NCBI GenBank assembly: GCA_003164715.1
Contig: PLTZ01000009.1
Span: 1 to 64,000 of the forward strand
Length of the DNA stretch: 64,000 bases
Direction: 5' to 3'
DNA from: Opitutaceae bacterium
GTDB lineage: Bacteria > Verrucomicrobiota > Verrucomicrobiia > Opitutales > Opitutaceae
How positions within the stretch are numbered: the stretch's first letter is position 1; every line of letters starts with the position of its first letter. Below, one piece after another: positions 7,164 through 16,796 of this stretch. The translations under genes and the position numbers were made by a program. A model generated the notes under the pieces. It worked only from the letters and a program-made list of their open reading frames with translations. It was not told where the DNA came from and made no database searches.

Positions 7164-9611
7164 ATGCCCACTTCAGCCCCACGACTCGCACGCGCGTGGC
7201 TCGATTCGCTGTCCTCGGGGATCGTCGAATTCGACCGAGACTGGGTGTCGGCGGCGCCCCCGGCCATCGCCCTGTCGGGGGCCATCGAGGTGGTGGCGTT
7301 CAAGAGGGCGCCGGACATCGCCGCGGCCAAGCGGTACCGCTATTTCCAAACGCCGCCGTCCACCTTCACCTTTGCGCTTCCGCTGAGGCGAGGGCCGGGC
7401 ATCGACCCCGTGAACGACCGCGTCTACATCGCGGGTCAGTTCAACGGCTGGCAGGCGGTGGGCAACGAGGAGTGGCGCCTGAAGCTCGGCGAGGTTGACG
7501 GCGAGAAGATGCTGGTCTGGACGGGGCCCGCGGAGAAGGTGCTCAAGGGCGGGGACATGATGTTCAAGTTTGTCACGGGAGAGAACCAGTGGCTCCATCC
7601 GCGGGACGAGGCGCCGAACTGCGTCCGCGACGACATGGGGGTCGTGAACCGCTATGTAGATCCGGGAAGGACGGGGGCCCACCTGTGGCGCTTTGAGCTT
7701 TCCGCGTCGCTCGACCTTGCGGGCGCCTGGACGGTGGCCGCGGGGGCGGACGTCAACGGCACCCCGCTTCCCCTCGAGCCCGGAGACTTCTTCTTCGACC
7801 TCGGGACGGACCTGCCCCTCGGCGCGATCGTCTCCGCAAAGTCGACCACGTTCAGGATCTTTGCGCCCAGGGCCGAGTCCGTCACGCTGCACGCCTGCCA
7901 CGACCTCGCGGCCCGCAAGACGGCCGACGCCTTTCCCCTGGCGCGGCGGGGGGACGCGCACGGGGCCGCCGGGGTCTGGGAGGTGGAACTCGACCGGAAC
8001 CTGCACGGCTGGTTCTACTGGTACTCGATCGAGAGCGTGTCCCGGGGGACGGGAAAGGCCCTCGCGAGGACCGACATCCTCGACCCGTACGCATTGGCGT
8101 CCGTCGGGTATTCCGGGCCAGGAATCGTTCTCGACCGGGCCTGGATCGGCGGGGGCGACACCGAGTTTCGCACGCCGGCCTGGCAGGATCTTGTCATCGC
8201 CGAGGCCCATGTCCGCGACCTGGCCGCGAAGGCGCCGACGAACGCAACGGCGGCGGAGCGGCGCGGGTTCTCGGGCCTGCTCAAGTGGGTGGAGGACCCG
8301 GACTTCTACCTTCACCACCTCGGCGTCAACTGCGTGGAGCTCCAGCCGGTGCAGGAATCCGACAGCAAGACGGCCGAGGAGTACCACTGGGGCTACATGA
8401 CGAACGCGTACTTCGCGCCCGCGAGCGGCTACTCGCGCTCGCCGGCCGAGGCCTCGGGCGTGCGCGAGCTCCAGCAGCTTGTGCGGGCCTTCCACGAGCG
8501 CGGAATGGCGGTCGTCCTCGACGTCGTCTACAACCACGTGGGTGTGCCGCCCCACCTCATGGCGATCGACAGCCTCTACTACTTCGAGCAGGACTCCGCT
8601 GGGAACCTGGCCAACTGGAGCGGCTGCGGCAATGACGTGCGCGCGAGCGCGGCGATGGCCAAGAGGCTGATCATCGACAGCTGCTCGCACCTGATCGAGG
8701 CCTACGGGGTCGACGGCTTCCGGTTCGACCTTGCCGAGCTGATCGGGGTCGAGGTGCTCAAGCAGATTGAGTCCGAGCTGAAGCGGGTGAAGCCCGGTGT
8801 GATCCTGATCGCGGAGCCCTGGAGCTTCCGCGGGCACATCGCCGGTGCGCTGCGCGACACCGGCTGGGCGTCTTGGAACGACGGGTTCCGCAACTACGTG
8901 AGGGACTACGTCCGTGGCGGCGTGCCGGCCGAGCGGCTCGAGTATTTCATGCGCGGGTCGCCGTGGTACTTCGCCAAGTGGCCCGCCCAGACGGTCAACT
9001 ACACCGAATCCCACGACGACAGGACGTGGCTCGACTCGATCACCGAGAACCAGGGCTTTGACGGCACGAACCCGACGCCGAACGACGTGAGGCGAACGCA
9101 TTTGATGGCCTCGATCGTGTTCATGTCGGTGGGCATCCCGATGCTCGCCGCCGGCCAGGACTTCCTGCGGTCAAAGCGGGGCCTTGGAAACACGTACCAG
9201 CGCGGCGACGTGAACGCCCTGGATTACCGGAGGCTGTACCGCAACCTGTCGACCCACTCGTATTTCTCGGACTGGATCGCATTCCGCAAAGGAGTCCGCG
9301 GCAGGCTCCTGAGGCACTTCAGCCGTCCGTCGGAGGGGTTCTTCCGCTTCTTCAACGGGGGCGGCGCGCCGCTTGCGGTCCTCCTCAATGCGGACCTCTC
9401 GAAGGGGTCGGAGCGCCTCCTCTACGCCGTGAACCCGACGACCGTGGATGCGACGATCCCGATCGGGGACGTGGCCGGGCTGGGCAGCTGGCGCCAGATT
9501 GCCGACCATGAACGGTTCATTCCGGCCGCGAGCCGGGCCGCGACCCGGAGCGTCGAGCCCGGGCTCGAGGTGCCGGCACTCGGATGCGGCCTCTGGCTCG
9601 CGGGAGCCTGA
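7164..9611 (+). CDS. GH13 pullulanase-type alpha-1,6-glucan debranching enzyme
   Basis: An 815-residue starch or glycogen debranching enzyme. An N-terminal region holds a carbohydrate-binding-like segment (VYIAGQFNGWQAVGNEEW). A CBM48-like domain starts near LGAIVSAKSTTFRIFAP. The barrel has GH13 motifs VVLDVVYNHVG, GFRFDLAELIG (nucleophile Asp about 522), ILIAEPWSF (acid/base Glu about 551) and VNYTESHDD. EYHWGYMTNAYFAP replaces the YNWGYDP motif of classical type I pullulanases. No signal peptide is seen, so it is probably cytoplasmic. ATG 7164 is chosen because the upstream open frame is the antisense of the neighbouring gene. It is convergent with the epimerase gene, with a 7-base gap. 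Confidence 0.88.
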   Translation: MPTSAPRLARAWLDSLSSGIVEFDRDWVSAAPPAIALSGAIEVVAFKRAPDIAAAKRYRYFQTPPSTFTFALPLRRGPGIDPVNDRVYIAGQFNGWQAVGNEEWRLKLGEVDGEKMLVWTGPAEKVLKGGDMMFKFVTGENQWLHPRDEAPNCVRDDMGVVNRYVDPGRTGAHLWRFELSASLDLAGAWTVAAGADVNGTPLPLEPGDFFFDLGTDLPLGAIVSAKSTTFRIFAPRAESVTLHACHDLAARKTADAFPLARRGDAHGAAGVWEVELDRNLHGWFYWYSIESVSRGTGKALARTDILDPYALASVGYSGPGIVLDRAWIGGGDTEFRTPAWQDLVIAEAHVRDLAAKAPTNATAAERRGFSGLLKWVEDPDFYLHHLGVNCVELQPVQESDSKTAEEYHWGYMTNAYFAPASGYSRSPAEASGVRELQQLVRAFHERGMAVVLDVVYNHVGVPPHLMAIDSLYYFEQDSAGNLANWSGCGNDVRASAAMAKRLIIDSCSHLIEAYGVDGFRFDLAELIGVEVLKQIESELKRVKPGVILIAEPWSFRGHIAGALRDTGWASWNDGFRNYVRDYVRGGVPAERLEYFMRGSPWYFAKWPAQTVNYTESHDDRTWLDSITENQGFDGTNPTPNDVRRTHLMASIVFMSVGIPMLAAGQDFLRSKRGLGNTYQRGDVNALDYRRLYRNLSTHSYFSDWIAFRKGVRGRLLRHFSRPSEGFFRFFNGGGAPLAVLLNADLSKGSERLLYAVNPTTVDATIPIGDVAGLGSWRQIADHERFIPAASRAATRSVEPGLEVPALGCGLWLAGA

Positions 9612-9618
9612 GGGCCGC

Positions 9619-10764
9619 CTACTTGACCGAGAAGCGGTAGATCGTGGTGCTCCTGAAGGTCTCGCCCGGGCGCAGCAGGGTGGAGGGAAACCCGGGCTGG
9701 TTCACCGAATCGGGATAGTGCTGCGTCTCCAGGCAGAATCCCGCGTGGCGCGGGTAGGCCTGGCCGTACTTCCCGACGATCGTCCCGTCGAGTCCATTGG
9801 CTGTGTAGAGCTGGACACCGGGCTGGTCCGTCGACACCTCCAGCGCGCGGCCCGTCGCCGGGTCCTGAGCGCGGGCCGCGAGGACGAGGCCGCGTCCGCC
9901 GCCTTCGATCACGAAGTTGTGGTCGTAGCCGTTCGTCTTGCCAGGGACCTTTTTGATGTCCCTGCCGATCGGCTTGGGCTGGGTGAAGTCGAGCGGGCCG
10001 CCGGCCACGTCGGCGATCACCCCCGTCGGGATCAGGCCGTCGTCCGTCGGCGTGTACTTGCTGGCCTTGATCTGGAGAACCTGCCCAAGGACGTCGCCCT
10101 TGCATGAGAGGTTGAAATAGCTGTGGTTGGTCAGGTTGACGGCCGTCGTCTTGTCGGTCGTGGCCTCGTAGTCCATTCGGACCTCGTTGCCGTTCGTCAG
10201 CGTGTAGGTCAACTTGACCTTGAGTGTGCCCGGGAAGCCCTCGTTGCCGTCCGGGCTCACGTGGTTGAGGACCACGGACGGCCCGTTGGGCCCGTCCACG
10301 GCCTCCGCCGTCCACACCACCTTGTCGAAACCCTTGATCCCGCCGTGAAGCGTGTTGGGCGGGTTGTTGATCGCGAGGGTGTAGGTCCTTCCGTCGATCG
10401 TGAACTTGCCCCTGGCTATCCGGTTGGCGACCCGTCCAACCACCGCCCCGAAGCACGGGTTGTAGCCGAGGTACTGCGCCAGATTGTCAAACCCGAGGAC
10501 GACGTCGCCCATCCGCCCGGTCCGGTCCGGGACATGGAGCTCGGTGATCACCGCCCCGTAGGTGATGATCTTGCAGACCAGGCCGTCGGCGTTGGTCAGG
10601 GTGTAGAGGTCGACTGCGGTGCCATCCGGCAGCGTTCCGAATGCGGACTTGGATATGCTTGCGGCCATAAGATTGGGGGTGATAAGCGCGGCGGCTAGCG
10701 AGAGGATCAGCACGGCCCTGCGCGGGTACTGGGTGGGGGTCAGGGGACCCATGGAGCCCATCAT
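9619..10764 (-). CDS. galM: Aldose 1-epimerase, exported
   Basis: A 381-residue galactose mutarotase. An N-terminal hydrophobic segment (AVLILSLAAALITPNLMAAS) after two arginines looks like a signal peptide, so it probably acts in the periplasm. Family motifs: GRVANRIARGKF, the catalytic His in NTLHGGIKGFD, the second His in NLTNHSYFNLS and the catalytic Glu in GFCLETQHYPDS. It is the last gene of the amino-sugar operon, 38 bases behind the sugar porter, and may equilibrate anomers of released sugars before uptake. A second ATG four codons in is an alternative start. Confidence 0.92.
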   Translation of the reverse strand: MMGSMGPLTPTQYPRRAVLILSLAAALITPNLMAASISKSAFGTLPDGTAVDLYTLTNADGLVCKIITYGAVITELHVPDRTGRMGDVVLGFDNLAQYLGYNPCFGAVVGRVANRIARGKFTIDGRTYTLAINNPPNTLHGGIKGFDKVVWTAEAVDGPNGPSVVLNHVSPDGNEGFPGTLKVKLTYTLTNGNEVRMDYEATTDKTTAVNLTNHSYFNLSCKGDVLGQVLQIKASKYTPTDDGLIPTGVIADVAGGPLDFTQPKPIGRDIKKVPGKTNGYDHNFVIEGGGRGLVLAARAQDPATGRALEVSTDQPGVQLYTANGLDGTIVGKYGQAYPRHAGFCLETQHYPDSVNQPGFPSTLLRPGETFRSTTIYRFSVK

Positions 10765-10802
10765 TGGCCGTGCGGCCCGGCCAATCGATCAAAAACGCTG
10801 GC

Positions 10803-12599
10803 TCATTGCCGCGGACGCCGCTCGAAGAGCTGCTCGATCTCCTCCAGGGTCTTGCCCTTGGTCTCCGGCAGGAAGAAGACGGCGGTGACGAAATAGACCA
10901 CGGTGCAGCCCGCAAACAGGAAGAACATGGTCGAGTAGCCGTACTTGCCGACGGTCGGCAGGAAGACGGCGGCGATGGTGGTGGAGACCGCCTGGTTGAG
11001 GGTGAGCGCGACGCTCATCCCATTCGACCGGATTCGCGTCGGCATCAGCTCGGAGAGCGCGAGCCAGACGACAACCCCGGGGCCGATCGCAAAGAACGCC
11101 ATGAAGGAGAAGGTGAACGCGGCCGTGAGCCAGCCGTTCCCCTGGCTCGGAACCGGCGTGATCAGGGCATTCTCGATCCTCAGGGGGGCGGTCCTTGCCT
11201 CACCCAGGCTGGCGAGCGGGTTGGAAATGAACGCGCTCACCTTGTTACTCGGAAGGCTGGCCTCGCGGCTGATCTCAAGCGGCGGGGCGGCGGGGTCGTC
11301 CGAACGGACGACGGCGGTGGCGGAGCGGAACCCGCCGTAGGAGTAGATCACGCTCAGGGTGAGCGGCCTTCCCGCCAGCGCCCGGTCCGCCTCGCCGGCG
11401 GTCGCCAGCAGCCGCTGCGCCGACTCCGCGTTAAAGACAATCCTGGCGTCCTGGCCCGGGCCCACCGCGGCTTGGACGGCCTCCCTTGCGTCGACACGGA
11501 GCCTTTCGGTGCGGTGGAAGAGCACGCCGACGGCAATCAGCGAGGCGATGATGCCCGCGGTCCCAATGGAAAGCAGGAACTTGCGCCCCTTGCGGTCGAC
11601 GAGCATGACCGCGACCATCGTCATCAGGAAGTTGACGAGCGTGAACAGCAGGTTCCCGTAGTGGGCCTGGACGTCGGAGAGGCCGCCCTGGATGAAGATG
11701 TCGGCGTTGTAGCCGATGATGGAGTTGACGCCGGTCGCCTGGTTGCAGGCGAGGATGACGCAGGCGAGGACGAACGGGATCACGTACCTGCGGCTCAGGA
11801 GGGGCTCCTTGGCCCCCCCGGCGCGCGCGGAGTCCTTCGCGTGCTCCGCCGCCGCGTTTGCCTCCATCTCCCTCACCTCGAGGTCGGCCTGCTCCGCGTC
11901 CCGCGAGCGCAGAAGCGCCCGGCGGGCATCCTCCCTCCTGCCCCGCAGAAAGAGCCAGCGGGGAGACTCGGCGACGATCAGGCTGCCGATCACGAACAGG
12001 ATGCCGGGCGGCAGCGACACCCAGAAAATGCTGCGCCACGCCGAGTCGTTGACGGCAAAGAGCTTGGCCGGGTCGCCCAGCTTGGCAACGCGGTCGACCT
12101 TGTAGCTGAAGTAGAGGGCGACGATCGCCGCGACGACGAAGCCGAACACGAGCATCCACTGGAACACGCCCGTGCCCTTGCCCCTGTTCGTTGAACCGAG
12201 GCACTCGGCCAGGTATAGGGGGATCACTACGCCCACGAGCCCGCCGCTGATTCCCTGGAGCAGGCGCCCGAGGACAAGGGGGGTGTAGCCGTGCGACAGC
12301 GCGATGATGGGAATGCTCGCGACGAAGAGGAGGCCGCTCAGCGTCATCAGCCACTTGCGCCCCATCCAGTCGGCCAGCATCCCTGCGGCGAGTGTGGAAA
12401 CGGCGCTGCCGAGGAGGACCGCGGCGACGACGAACGACAGCTGGCCCGCGTCCAGGCCCGAGGTCGCCTTCAGGTAGGGGAACGCGCCCGCGATGATCCC
12501 CACGTCGATGCCGTAGAGGAGGCCGCCGAGGCCGGCGACGAAGAGCAGCAGGCGGTTGTACGCGGTCTTATCGCCTAGGGGGATCGCGGTTGGGGGCAT
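10803..12599 (-). CDS. MFS sugar porter with a large periplasmic insertion
   Basis: A 598-residue major-facilitator sugar:H+ symporter of the XylE/GLUT family. Signatures are DVGIIAGAFPYLK in helix 1, ADWMGRKWLM, GRLLQGISGGLVGVVIPLYLAE, ESPRWLFLRGR in the central loop, VNSIIGYNAD in helix 7 and FFLPETKGKTLEEIE at the C-terminus. Ordinary members are about 450-500 residues. The excess is a soluble insertion of roughly residues 362-490 between predicted helices 9 and 10, facing outward. Its place behind the GH20 gene suggests it imports the released N-acetylhexosamine, which is inference. The long upstream frame to 12848 lies inside the GH20 gene and is ignored. Confidence 0.9.
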   Translation of the reverse strand: MPPTAIPLGDKTAYNRLLLFVAGLGGLLYGIDVGIIAGAFPYLKATSGLDAGQLSFVVAAVLLGSAVSTLAAGMLADWMGRKWLMTLSGLLFVASIPIIALSHGYTPLVLGRLLQGISGGLVGVVIPLYLAECLGSTNRGKGTGVFQWMLVFGFVVAAIVALYFSYKVDRVAKLGDPAKLFAVNDSAWRSIFWVSLPPGILFVIGSLIVAESPRWLFLRGRREDARRALLRSRDAEQADLEVREMEANAAAEHAKDSARAGGAKEPLLSRRYVIPFVLACVILACNQATGVNSIIGYNADIFIQGGLSDVQAHYGNLLFTLVNFLMTMVAVMLVDRKGRKFLLSIGTAGIIASLIAVGVLFHRTERLRVDAREAVQAAVGPGQDARIVFNAESAQRLLATAGEADRALAGRPLTLSVIYSYGGFRSATAVVRSDDPAAPPLEISREASLPSNKVSAFISNPLASLGEARTAPLRIENALITPVPSQGNGWLTAAFTFSFMAFFAIGPGVVVWLALSELMPTRIRSNGMSVALTLNQAVSTTIAAVFLPTVGKYGYSTMFFLFAGCTVVYFVTAVFFLPETKGKTLEEIEQLFERRPRQ

Positions 12600-12615
12600 C
12601 GTGGGCGGCCGGGGG

Positions 12616-14763
12616 TTACTTGGAGGGATCAACCGGCGGCTTGGGGGACGCGGTCGAGATGACGAGCATGCGCCACTGGTCGTCCGAGAGGCCCTTGCGC
12701 CCGGCCTGGCGGGCCGCCGCGGCCGCGAGCAGCCGCATGGACTTGAGGGCCGGAAGCTCCGTGGCCGACTCGTTGGGCTCGGCGGCCCGGTCGAGCACCG
12801 CGAGGCCCGCGGCAAGCCTAGGGTCCGCCAGCGGGACGCCCGAGGCAATCGAGCCCAGGGCCTCCACCCCCACGGCGCCCGCGTCCACGAGCGCCCGCCC
12901 GGCAGGAATCGCCTCCCTGACGGCCGGATAGATTCCGGCGAGTCGGTCGGCGACCTCCTTGCCCGCGGCGCTCCACGCCCTCAGTTGTCCCTCGATCGCA
13001 TCGGCTTGGGCGCGGTCGATCCCGCCGGGGGCGAACAGCATGCGGTCCACCGCGTCGGCGAATTCCCGGGAGGGGGCGCTTTCCGGAAGCGCCGCGTCCG
13101 CCAGGCCGACCAGAGGCACCAGCTGGTTGCCCCAGATCTGGAGTGCCCCGCGCTGATAATGCTTCACGGGTTCGAGCAGGCCGATGACGGTCCTCAGGGA
13201 ATCGTCCCCCGGGGCTCCGAGGTTCTCGCCGACCAGGTGGCGCAGCATGATGTCGCGGTTGCGCTCGTGTAGGGCGCCCGCCTCGCTTAGCCGCGCGCTG
13301 ACGATTGCGAGCCTGCGGTACATCTCCGCAACGTCCCTGACGGCGGCCGGCGACCAGAGGCGCTCGGCGATGGCGGCCGTGCGGGGCCAGATGCGCGAGT
13401 CGATCGTCTCCGGGGAGACCCACTCCGACCACATGGTGGCCTCGCCGCCGAGGACGTGGGCCCGCTGCGGGGCCGTGAGCGGGGACGAGTCCGGGAGGGG
13501 CTCGACGGAGTAGTGGTCCGACGCGGGGTAGCACAGGTCGATGTAGAACCCGTTTGAAAGGATGCCGTCGAATCCGAGCACGGCCGAGTCCGCGAGGGCC
13601 TCGGTGCCGCGCCACGAATCGATCACGCAGTCCCTGGGGAGCTCCGGGTTCTCGATCTCGTCCCAGCCGACGAGCCGCTTGCCGGCGCGAGCGAGGATCG
13701 CGTTGATCCTCTTGTTGAAGAGCGCATGAAGCGCCTCGTTGTCCTTCAGGCCGTGCTCGCGTTTGAAGGCCTGGATCCTGGGGCTGGCGTTCCACTGCAC
13801 GCCATTGTTCTCGTCGCCCCCGATGTGGATGAACCTGTCGGGAAAGAGGGCCGCCATCTCCCCGAGGAAGTCGCCAAGGAGCGCGTAGGTCGCCTCGTTG
13901 GTGGGGTCGAGCACCGGGTTGAACACGCCCCACTGGCGCTCGATCCCATACGGCCCGGGCAGGCTCGCGAGCTCCGGGTGCGAGACGACCCAGCTCGTGG
14001 CGTGGCCCGGGATGTCGAATTCCGGGACCACCCGGATCCCGCGCTCGGCCGCGTAGCGGATGACCTCGCGCATCTGCGCCTGGGTGAAGTACCTCCCGTC
14101 GGAGCCCTTGGCGGTGAGCTCGGGATGGGTGAGACTCTCGATCCGGAACCCCTGGTCGTCCGTGAGGTGCAGGTGCAGGACGTTCAACTTCACCACGGCC
14201 ATCGCGTCGAGGTTGCGCTCGATCACCTCGATCGGCTGCCAGTGGCGGGCCGCGTCGATCATGAGGCCGCGCCACGGAAACCTCGGCTGGTCCCGGATCT
14301 CGACGGGCGGAAGGAACCACCCGTCCCTGTCCCGCTGAAGGAGCTGGAGGAGGGTCTCGAGGCCGTGCATGGCCCCGAAGTCGTTCGGGGCCCTCAGCAC
14401 CGCCTGCGACCCGCCCACCTCGAGCGTGTAGGACTCGTCCTCGCATTCCGAGGGGACCGCCGCCCCGGCGCCGGCGCAGTCCACCAGCAGCCTGAACCCG
14501 GCCGCATTGCCGCCGCTGGCGGGCCCGCCGGTTCGCGAGCCCCACCGTCCCACGGCGCGCGCGATCGCGGAGCTAAGGCGGGGCCCCGCCGGCCTTTGGG
14601 CGGAGACCTCGAGTCCTCCGCCCGCGGGAACGCGGCCCGCCTCCACGCGCGCCTGCGCCGGCGCGGGCATCAAGTCGGCCGGAAGCGGGGCGGCCCCCGC
14701 GGGGGCCATCGCCCCCACGGCGGCGCTAAAGAGGCAGATCGCGAAGGAATTCCTCTGGGGCAT
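12616..14763 (-). CDS. GH20 beta-N-acetylhexosaminidase, exported
   Basis: A 715-residue exo-enzyme releasing terminal GlcNAc or GalNAc from glycans or chito-oligomers. It starts with a signal peptide (FAICLFSAAVGAMAPAGAA), followed by a GH20b-like N-terminal domain. The TIM barrel begins at FPWRGLMIDAARHW and has LNVLHLHLTDDQGFRI, VVPEFDIPGHATSW and the catalytic Asp-Glu pair in IHIGGDENN. The last 200 residues are an extra helical domain. Its start overlaps the end of the NagB-PIG-L gene by 38 bases, and the porter gene follows after 16 bases. Confidence 0.94.
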   Translation of the reverse strand: MPQRNSFAICLFSAAVGAMAPAGAAPLPADLMPAPAQARVEAGRVPAGGGLEVSAQRPAGPRLSSAIARAVGRWGSRTGGPASGGNAAGFRLLVDCAGAGAAVPSECEDESYTLEVGGSQAVLRAPNDFGAMHGLETLLQLLQRDRDGWFLPPVEIRDQPRFPWRGLMIDAARHWQPIEVIERNLDAMAVVKLNVLHLHLTDDQGFRIESLTHPELTAKGSDGRYFTQAQMREVIRYAAERGIRVVPEFDIPGHATSWVVSHPELASLPGPYGIERQWGVFNPVLDPTNEATYALLGDFLGEMAALFPDRFIHIGGDENNGVQWNASPRIQAFKREHGLKDNEALHALFNKRINAILARAGKRLVGWDEIENPELPRDCVIDSWRGTEALADSAVLGFDGILSNGFYIDLCYPASDHYSVEPLPDSSPLTAPQRAHVLGGEATMWSEWVSPETIDSRIWPRTAAIAERLWSPAAVRDVAEMYRRLAIVSARLSEAGALHERNRDIMLRHLVGENLGAPGDDSLRTVIGLLEPVKHYQRGALQIWGNQLVPLVGLADAALPESAPSREFADAVDRMLFAPGGIDRAQADAIEGQLRAWSAAGKEVADRLAGIYPAVREAIPAGRALVDAGAVGVEALGSIASGVPLADPRLAAGLAVLDRAAEPNESATELPALKSMRLLAAAAARQAGRKGLSDDQWRMLVISTASPKPPVDPSK

Positions 14764-16693
14764 ATCGTTTGAAGGCCTCGATTGCCTCGTATTCCGCGAG
14801 GCCCAGCGCGTTGTACGTCTCGGCCAGGCGTCTGCTGCGGTCCTCCGAACGCTGCCAGAATTCCCTCCGGTCGTCCCCGAGGAAGAGCGCTATGTCCTTC
14901 TGGGTCTCGTGGCAGAATATCGCCCGCCGGCGGCGCAGCACTTCCTGGGGGCTGAGCGGGACGGCCAGGTCGATCTCGTCCGCGGACCACTCGGACCACG
15001 CGCCCCGGTAGAGCCAGAGCTCGCTCTCGCGCACCCACGGCTCGCCGGAGTGCCTGGCAAGGGCGTCGCGAAGGGCGTGCAGGCAGAGCCGATGGGTGCC
15101 GTGGGGATCGTCGAGGTCGCCCGCCGCGAAGATCAGGTGCGGGCGGATGGCCCCCAGAAGCTCCCGCATGACCGATCGGTCCCTGTCCCCGAGCTGGCGC
15201 CTGCTGCCGGGCCTCGCGTGGTAGAACGGCATGTCGAGGAAGTGGAGGCGCCCCGACGGGACGCCGCACACGCGGGCGGCTGCGATGGCCTCCTGTCGGC
15301 GGACAAGGCCCTTCCAGTTGTGGACCTCGGGCGTCTCGGGGAGGGAGCCCGTGGACTCGTGCGCATCGCACAGCGCGCACAGCCTTTCGACGTTTGCCGG
15401 GCCCGCGAGGCCCGAGTCGCCCACGAAACGCAGGGCGCGGGCGAGCGCCTCGTCGGAGACGGCATTCGCCCCCGACACCTGGTAGGCGACATGGACCTCG
15501 TGGCCGTGCTCGGCCAGGCGGCAGAGGGTGCCGCCCATCCCGATTACGTCGTCATCGGGGTGGGGGGAGAGCACGAGGACCCGCTTCGGGAACACGCCGG
15601 CCGAAAGGGCGCGCAGCGGGCGAACCGGGGCGTCGCCGGGCTTCGTGCGCCTCGGGTCCCGCCCCCCCGGCCATCCCGTGATCGTGTGCTGGAGTTGGTA
15701 GAAACCCGCCAGGTTGACCTCGTAGGCCGAGCCCTGGGTCCTGAGGAGGTCCTGGAGCCCCGCCTCGTTGTAGTCGTCGTCGGTGAGCTTCAACACGGCC
15801 TTTTTCCTGAGCTGGGAGAGCCAGATGATCGCGCGGCGCACCATCGCGGCGTCCCACTCGAGGCCGAGGTCGCCGAGGGCCCCCAGCAGCCACGGCGTAC
15901 GGTAGCGGGTCAGCGCGCCGGCCGCGGCCCGGTCGATGACGAACTGGGTCTGGTCGTGCTCCTGGAGGAAGGACGCGGTGACCTGGGGCGTGACGGGCCC
16001 CTCGGCCGCCGCGCGCACGATCTCGGCCTTGTGCTGGCCCCAGGCCAGCAGGACGATCCTGCGGGCCTCGAGGATCGTGCGCACACCTATGGTGATCGCG
16101 TATTTCGGCGTGTGCTCCTCGCCCCCGAAGTCCCCCGCGGCGTCGCGCCGCGTCAGGGAGTCGAGAGTCACCAGCCGCGTGCGCGAGCGCCGGGGGCTCC
16201 CGGGCTCGTTGAAGCCGATGTGGCCGGTGCGCCCGATCCCGAGCACCTGGAAATCGATCCCGCCCGCGGCCTGGATCCGCTCCTCGTAGTCGCGGCAATG
16301 CGCGTCGAGCGACGCTGACGGCGCCGTACCGTCGGGCAAGTTGATGCTGGTGGGAGGGATGTCGACGTGGTCGAACAGGTGCGCCTGCATGTAGTGGCGG
16401 TAGCTTCGCGGGCTCGACGGCGCGATCGGGTAGTACTCGTCCAGGTTGAACGTGACGACGTTCGAGAAGCTGAGCACCTCCTCACGGTGGATCCTGACCA
16501 GCTCGGCGTAGAGCGCCAGGGGAGTGGAGCCGGTGGCCAGGCCGAGCACCGCGGTGCGCTTCGCCTTCTGCCTGTCGCGGATGAGCGCGGCGATTTCGCG
16601 GGCGACGGACTGGGAGGCCTCGGCGCTGCTCGCGAACACAGCGAGCGGGACGTGCTCGAACCTGCTGGTAGCTGGGGTCGGCGGGCCGGTCAT
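14726..16693 (-). CDS. nagB: Glucosamine-6-phosphate deaminase fused to a PIG-L/LmbE deacetylase domain
   Basis: A 655-residue fusion. Residues about 20-280 are NagB, converting glucosamine-6-P to fructose-6-P and ammonia: LGLATGSTPLALYAEL, FNLDEYYP and GIGRTGHIGFNEPGS with the active-site Asp/His/Glu. Residues about 370-640 are a PIG-L domain with the zinc motif LSPHPDDDVIGMGG. The same fusion is known from Bacteroidetes NagB proteins. A fused N-deacetylase could supply glucosamine-6-P from GlcNAc-6-P; no nagA is in the window. It is the first gene of the operon and starts 46 bases from a -10-like hexamer next to the conserved operator. Confidence 0.93.
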   Translation of the reverse strand: MTGPPTPATSRFEHVPLAVFASSAEASQSVAREIAALIRDRQKAKRTAVLGLATGSTPLALYAELVRIHREEVLSFSNVVTFNLDEYYPIAPSSPRSYRHYMQAHLFDHVDIPPTSINLPDGTAPSASLDAHCRDYEERIQAAGGIDFQVLGIGRTGHIGFNEPGSPRRSRTRLVTLDSLTRRDAAGDFGGEEHTPKYAITIGVRTILEARRIVLLAWGQHKAEIVRAAAEGPVTPQVTASFLQEHDQTQFVIDRAAAGALTRYRTPWLLGALGDLGLEWDAAMVRRAIIWLSQLRKKAVLKLTDDDYNEAGLQDLLRTQGSAYEVNLAGFYQLQHTITGWPGGRDPRRTKPGDAPVRPLRALSAGVFPKRVLVLSPHPDDDVIGMGGTLCRLAEHGHEVHVAYQVSGANAVSDEALARALRFVGDSGLAGPANVERLCALCDAHESTGSLPETPEVHNWKGLVRRQEAIAAARVCGVPSGRLHFLDMPFYHARPGSRRQLGDRDRSVMRELLGAIRPHLIFAAGDLDDPHGTHRLCLHALRDALARHSGEPWVRESELWLYRGAWSEWSADEIDLAVPLSPQEVLRRRRAIFCHETQKDIALFLGDDRREFWQRSEDRSRRLAETYNALGLAEYEAIEAFKRYAPEEFLRDLPL

Positions 16694-16738
16694 TGGGGGT
16701 GATTGCGGAAAGGTTGCGGGTCTTTAGGGAAGGTTCCG

Positions 16739-16792
16739 ATGATATTCTTGGCGGCTCCGTTAAAAAATGGCAGAAATGACGATGTTTTTAAC
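16739..16792 (-). promoter_or_regulatory. Operator/promoter of the nagB operon (site 1 of a two-site regulon)
   Basis: Bases 16762-16792 match a second site at 20066-20096 at 27 of 31 positions, with the shared ends AAAAAATGGCA and GATGTTTTTAAC. Here the site also forms a perfect inverted repeat, GTTAAAAA (16759-16766) and TTTTTAAC (16785-16792). CAGAAATGAC at 16771 recurs as CAGAAATGTC at 16792, 21 bases on, a spacing suited to AraC-type binding. On the minus strand the T-tract is followed, after exactly 17 bases, by TATCAT (16744-16739), a -10 box. The same geometry is seen at site 2. Confidence 0.65.
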
Positions 16793-16796
16793 AGAA

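Noticed and set aside
7173-9101. 642-codon open frame on the minus strand opposite the GH13 gene
   Set aside because: The + strand frame contains all GH13 catalytic motifs; the reverse frame is an artefact of high GC.
14507-16318. 603-codon open frame on the + strand
   Set aside because: Opposite the NagB-PIG-L and GH20 genes, which are both complete with catalytic residues.
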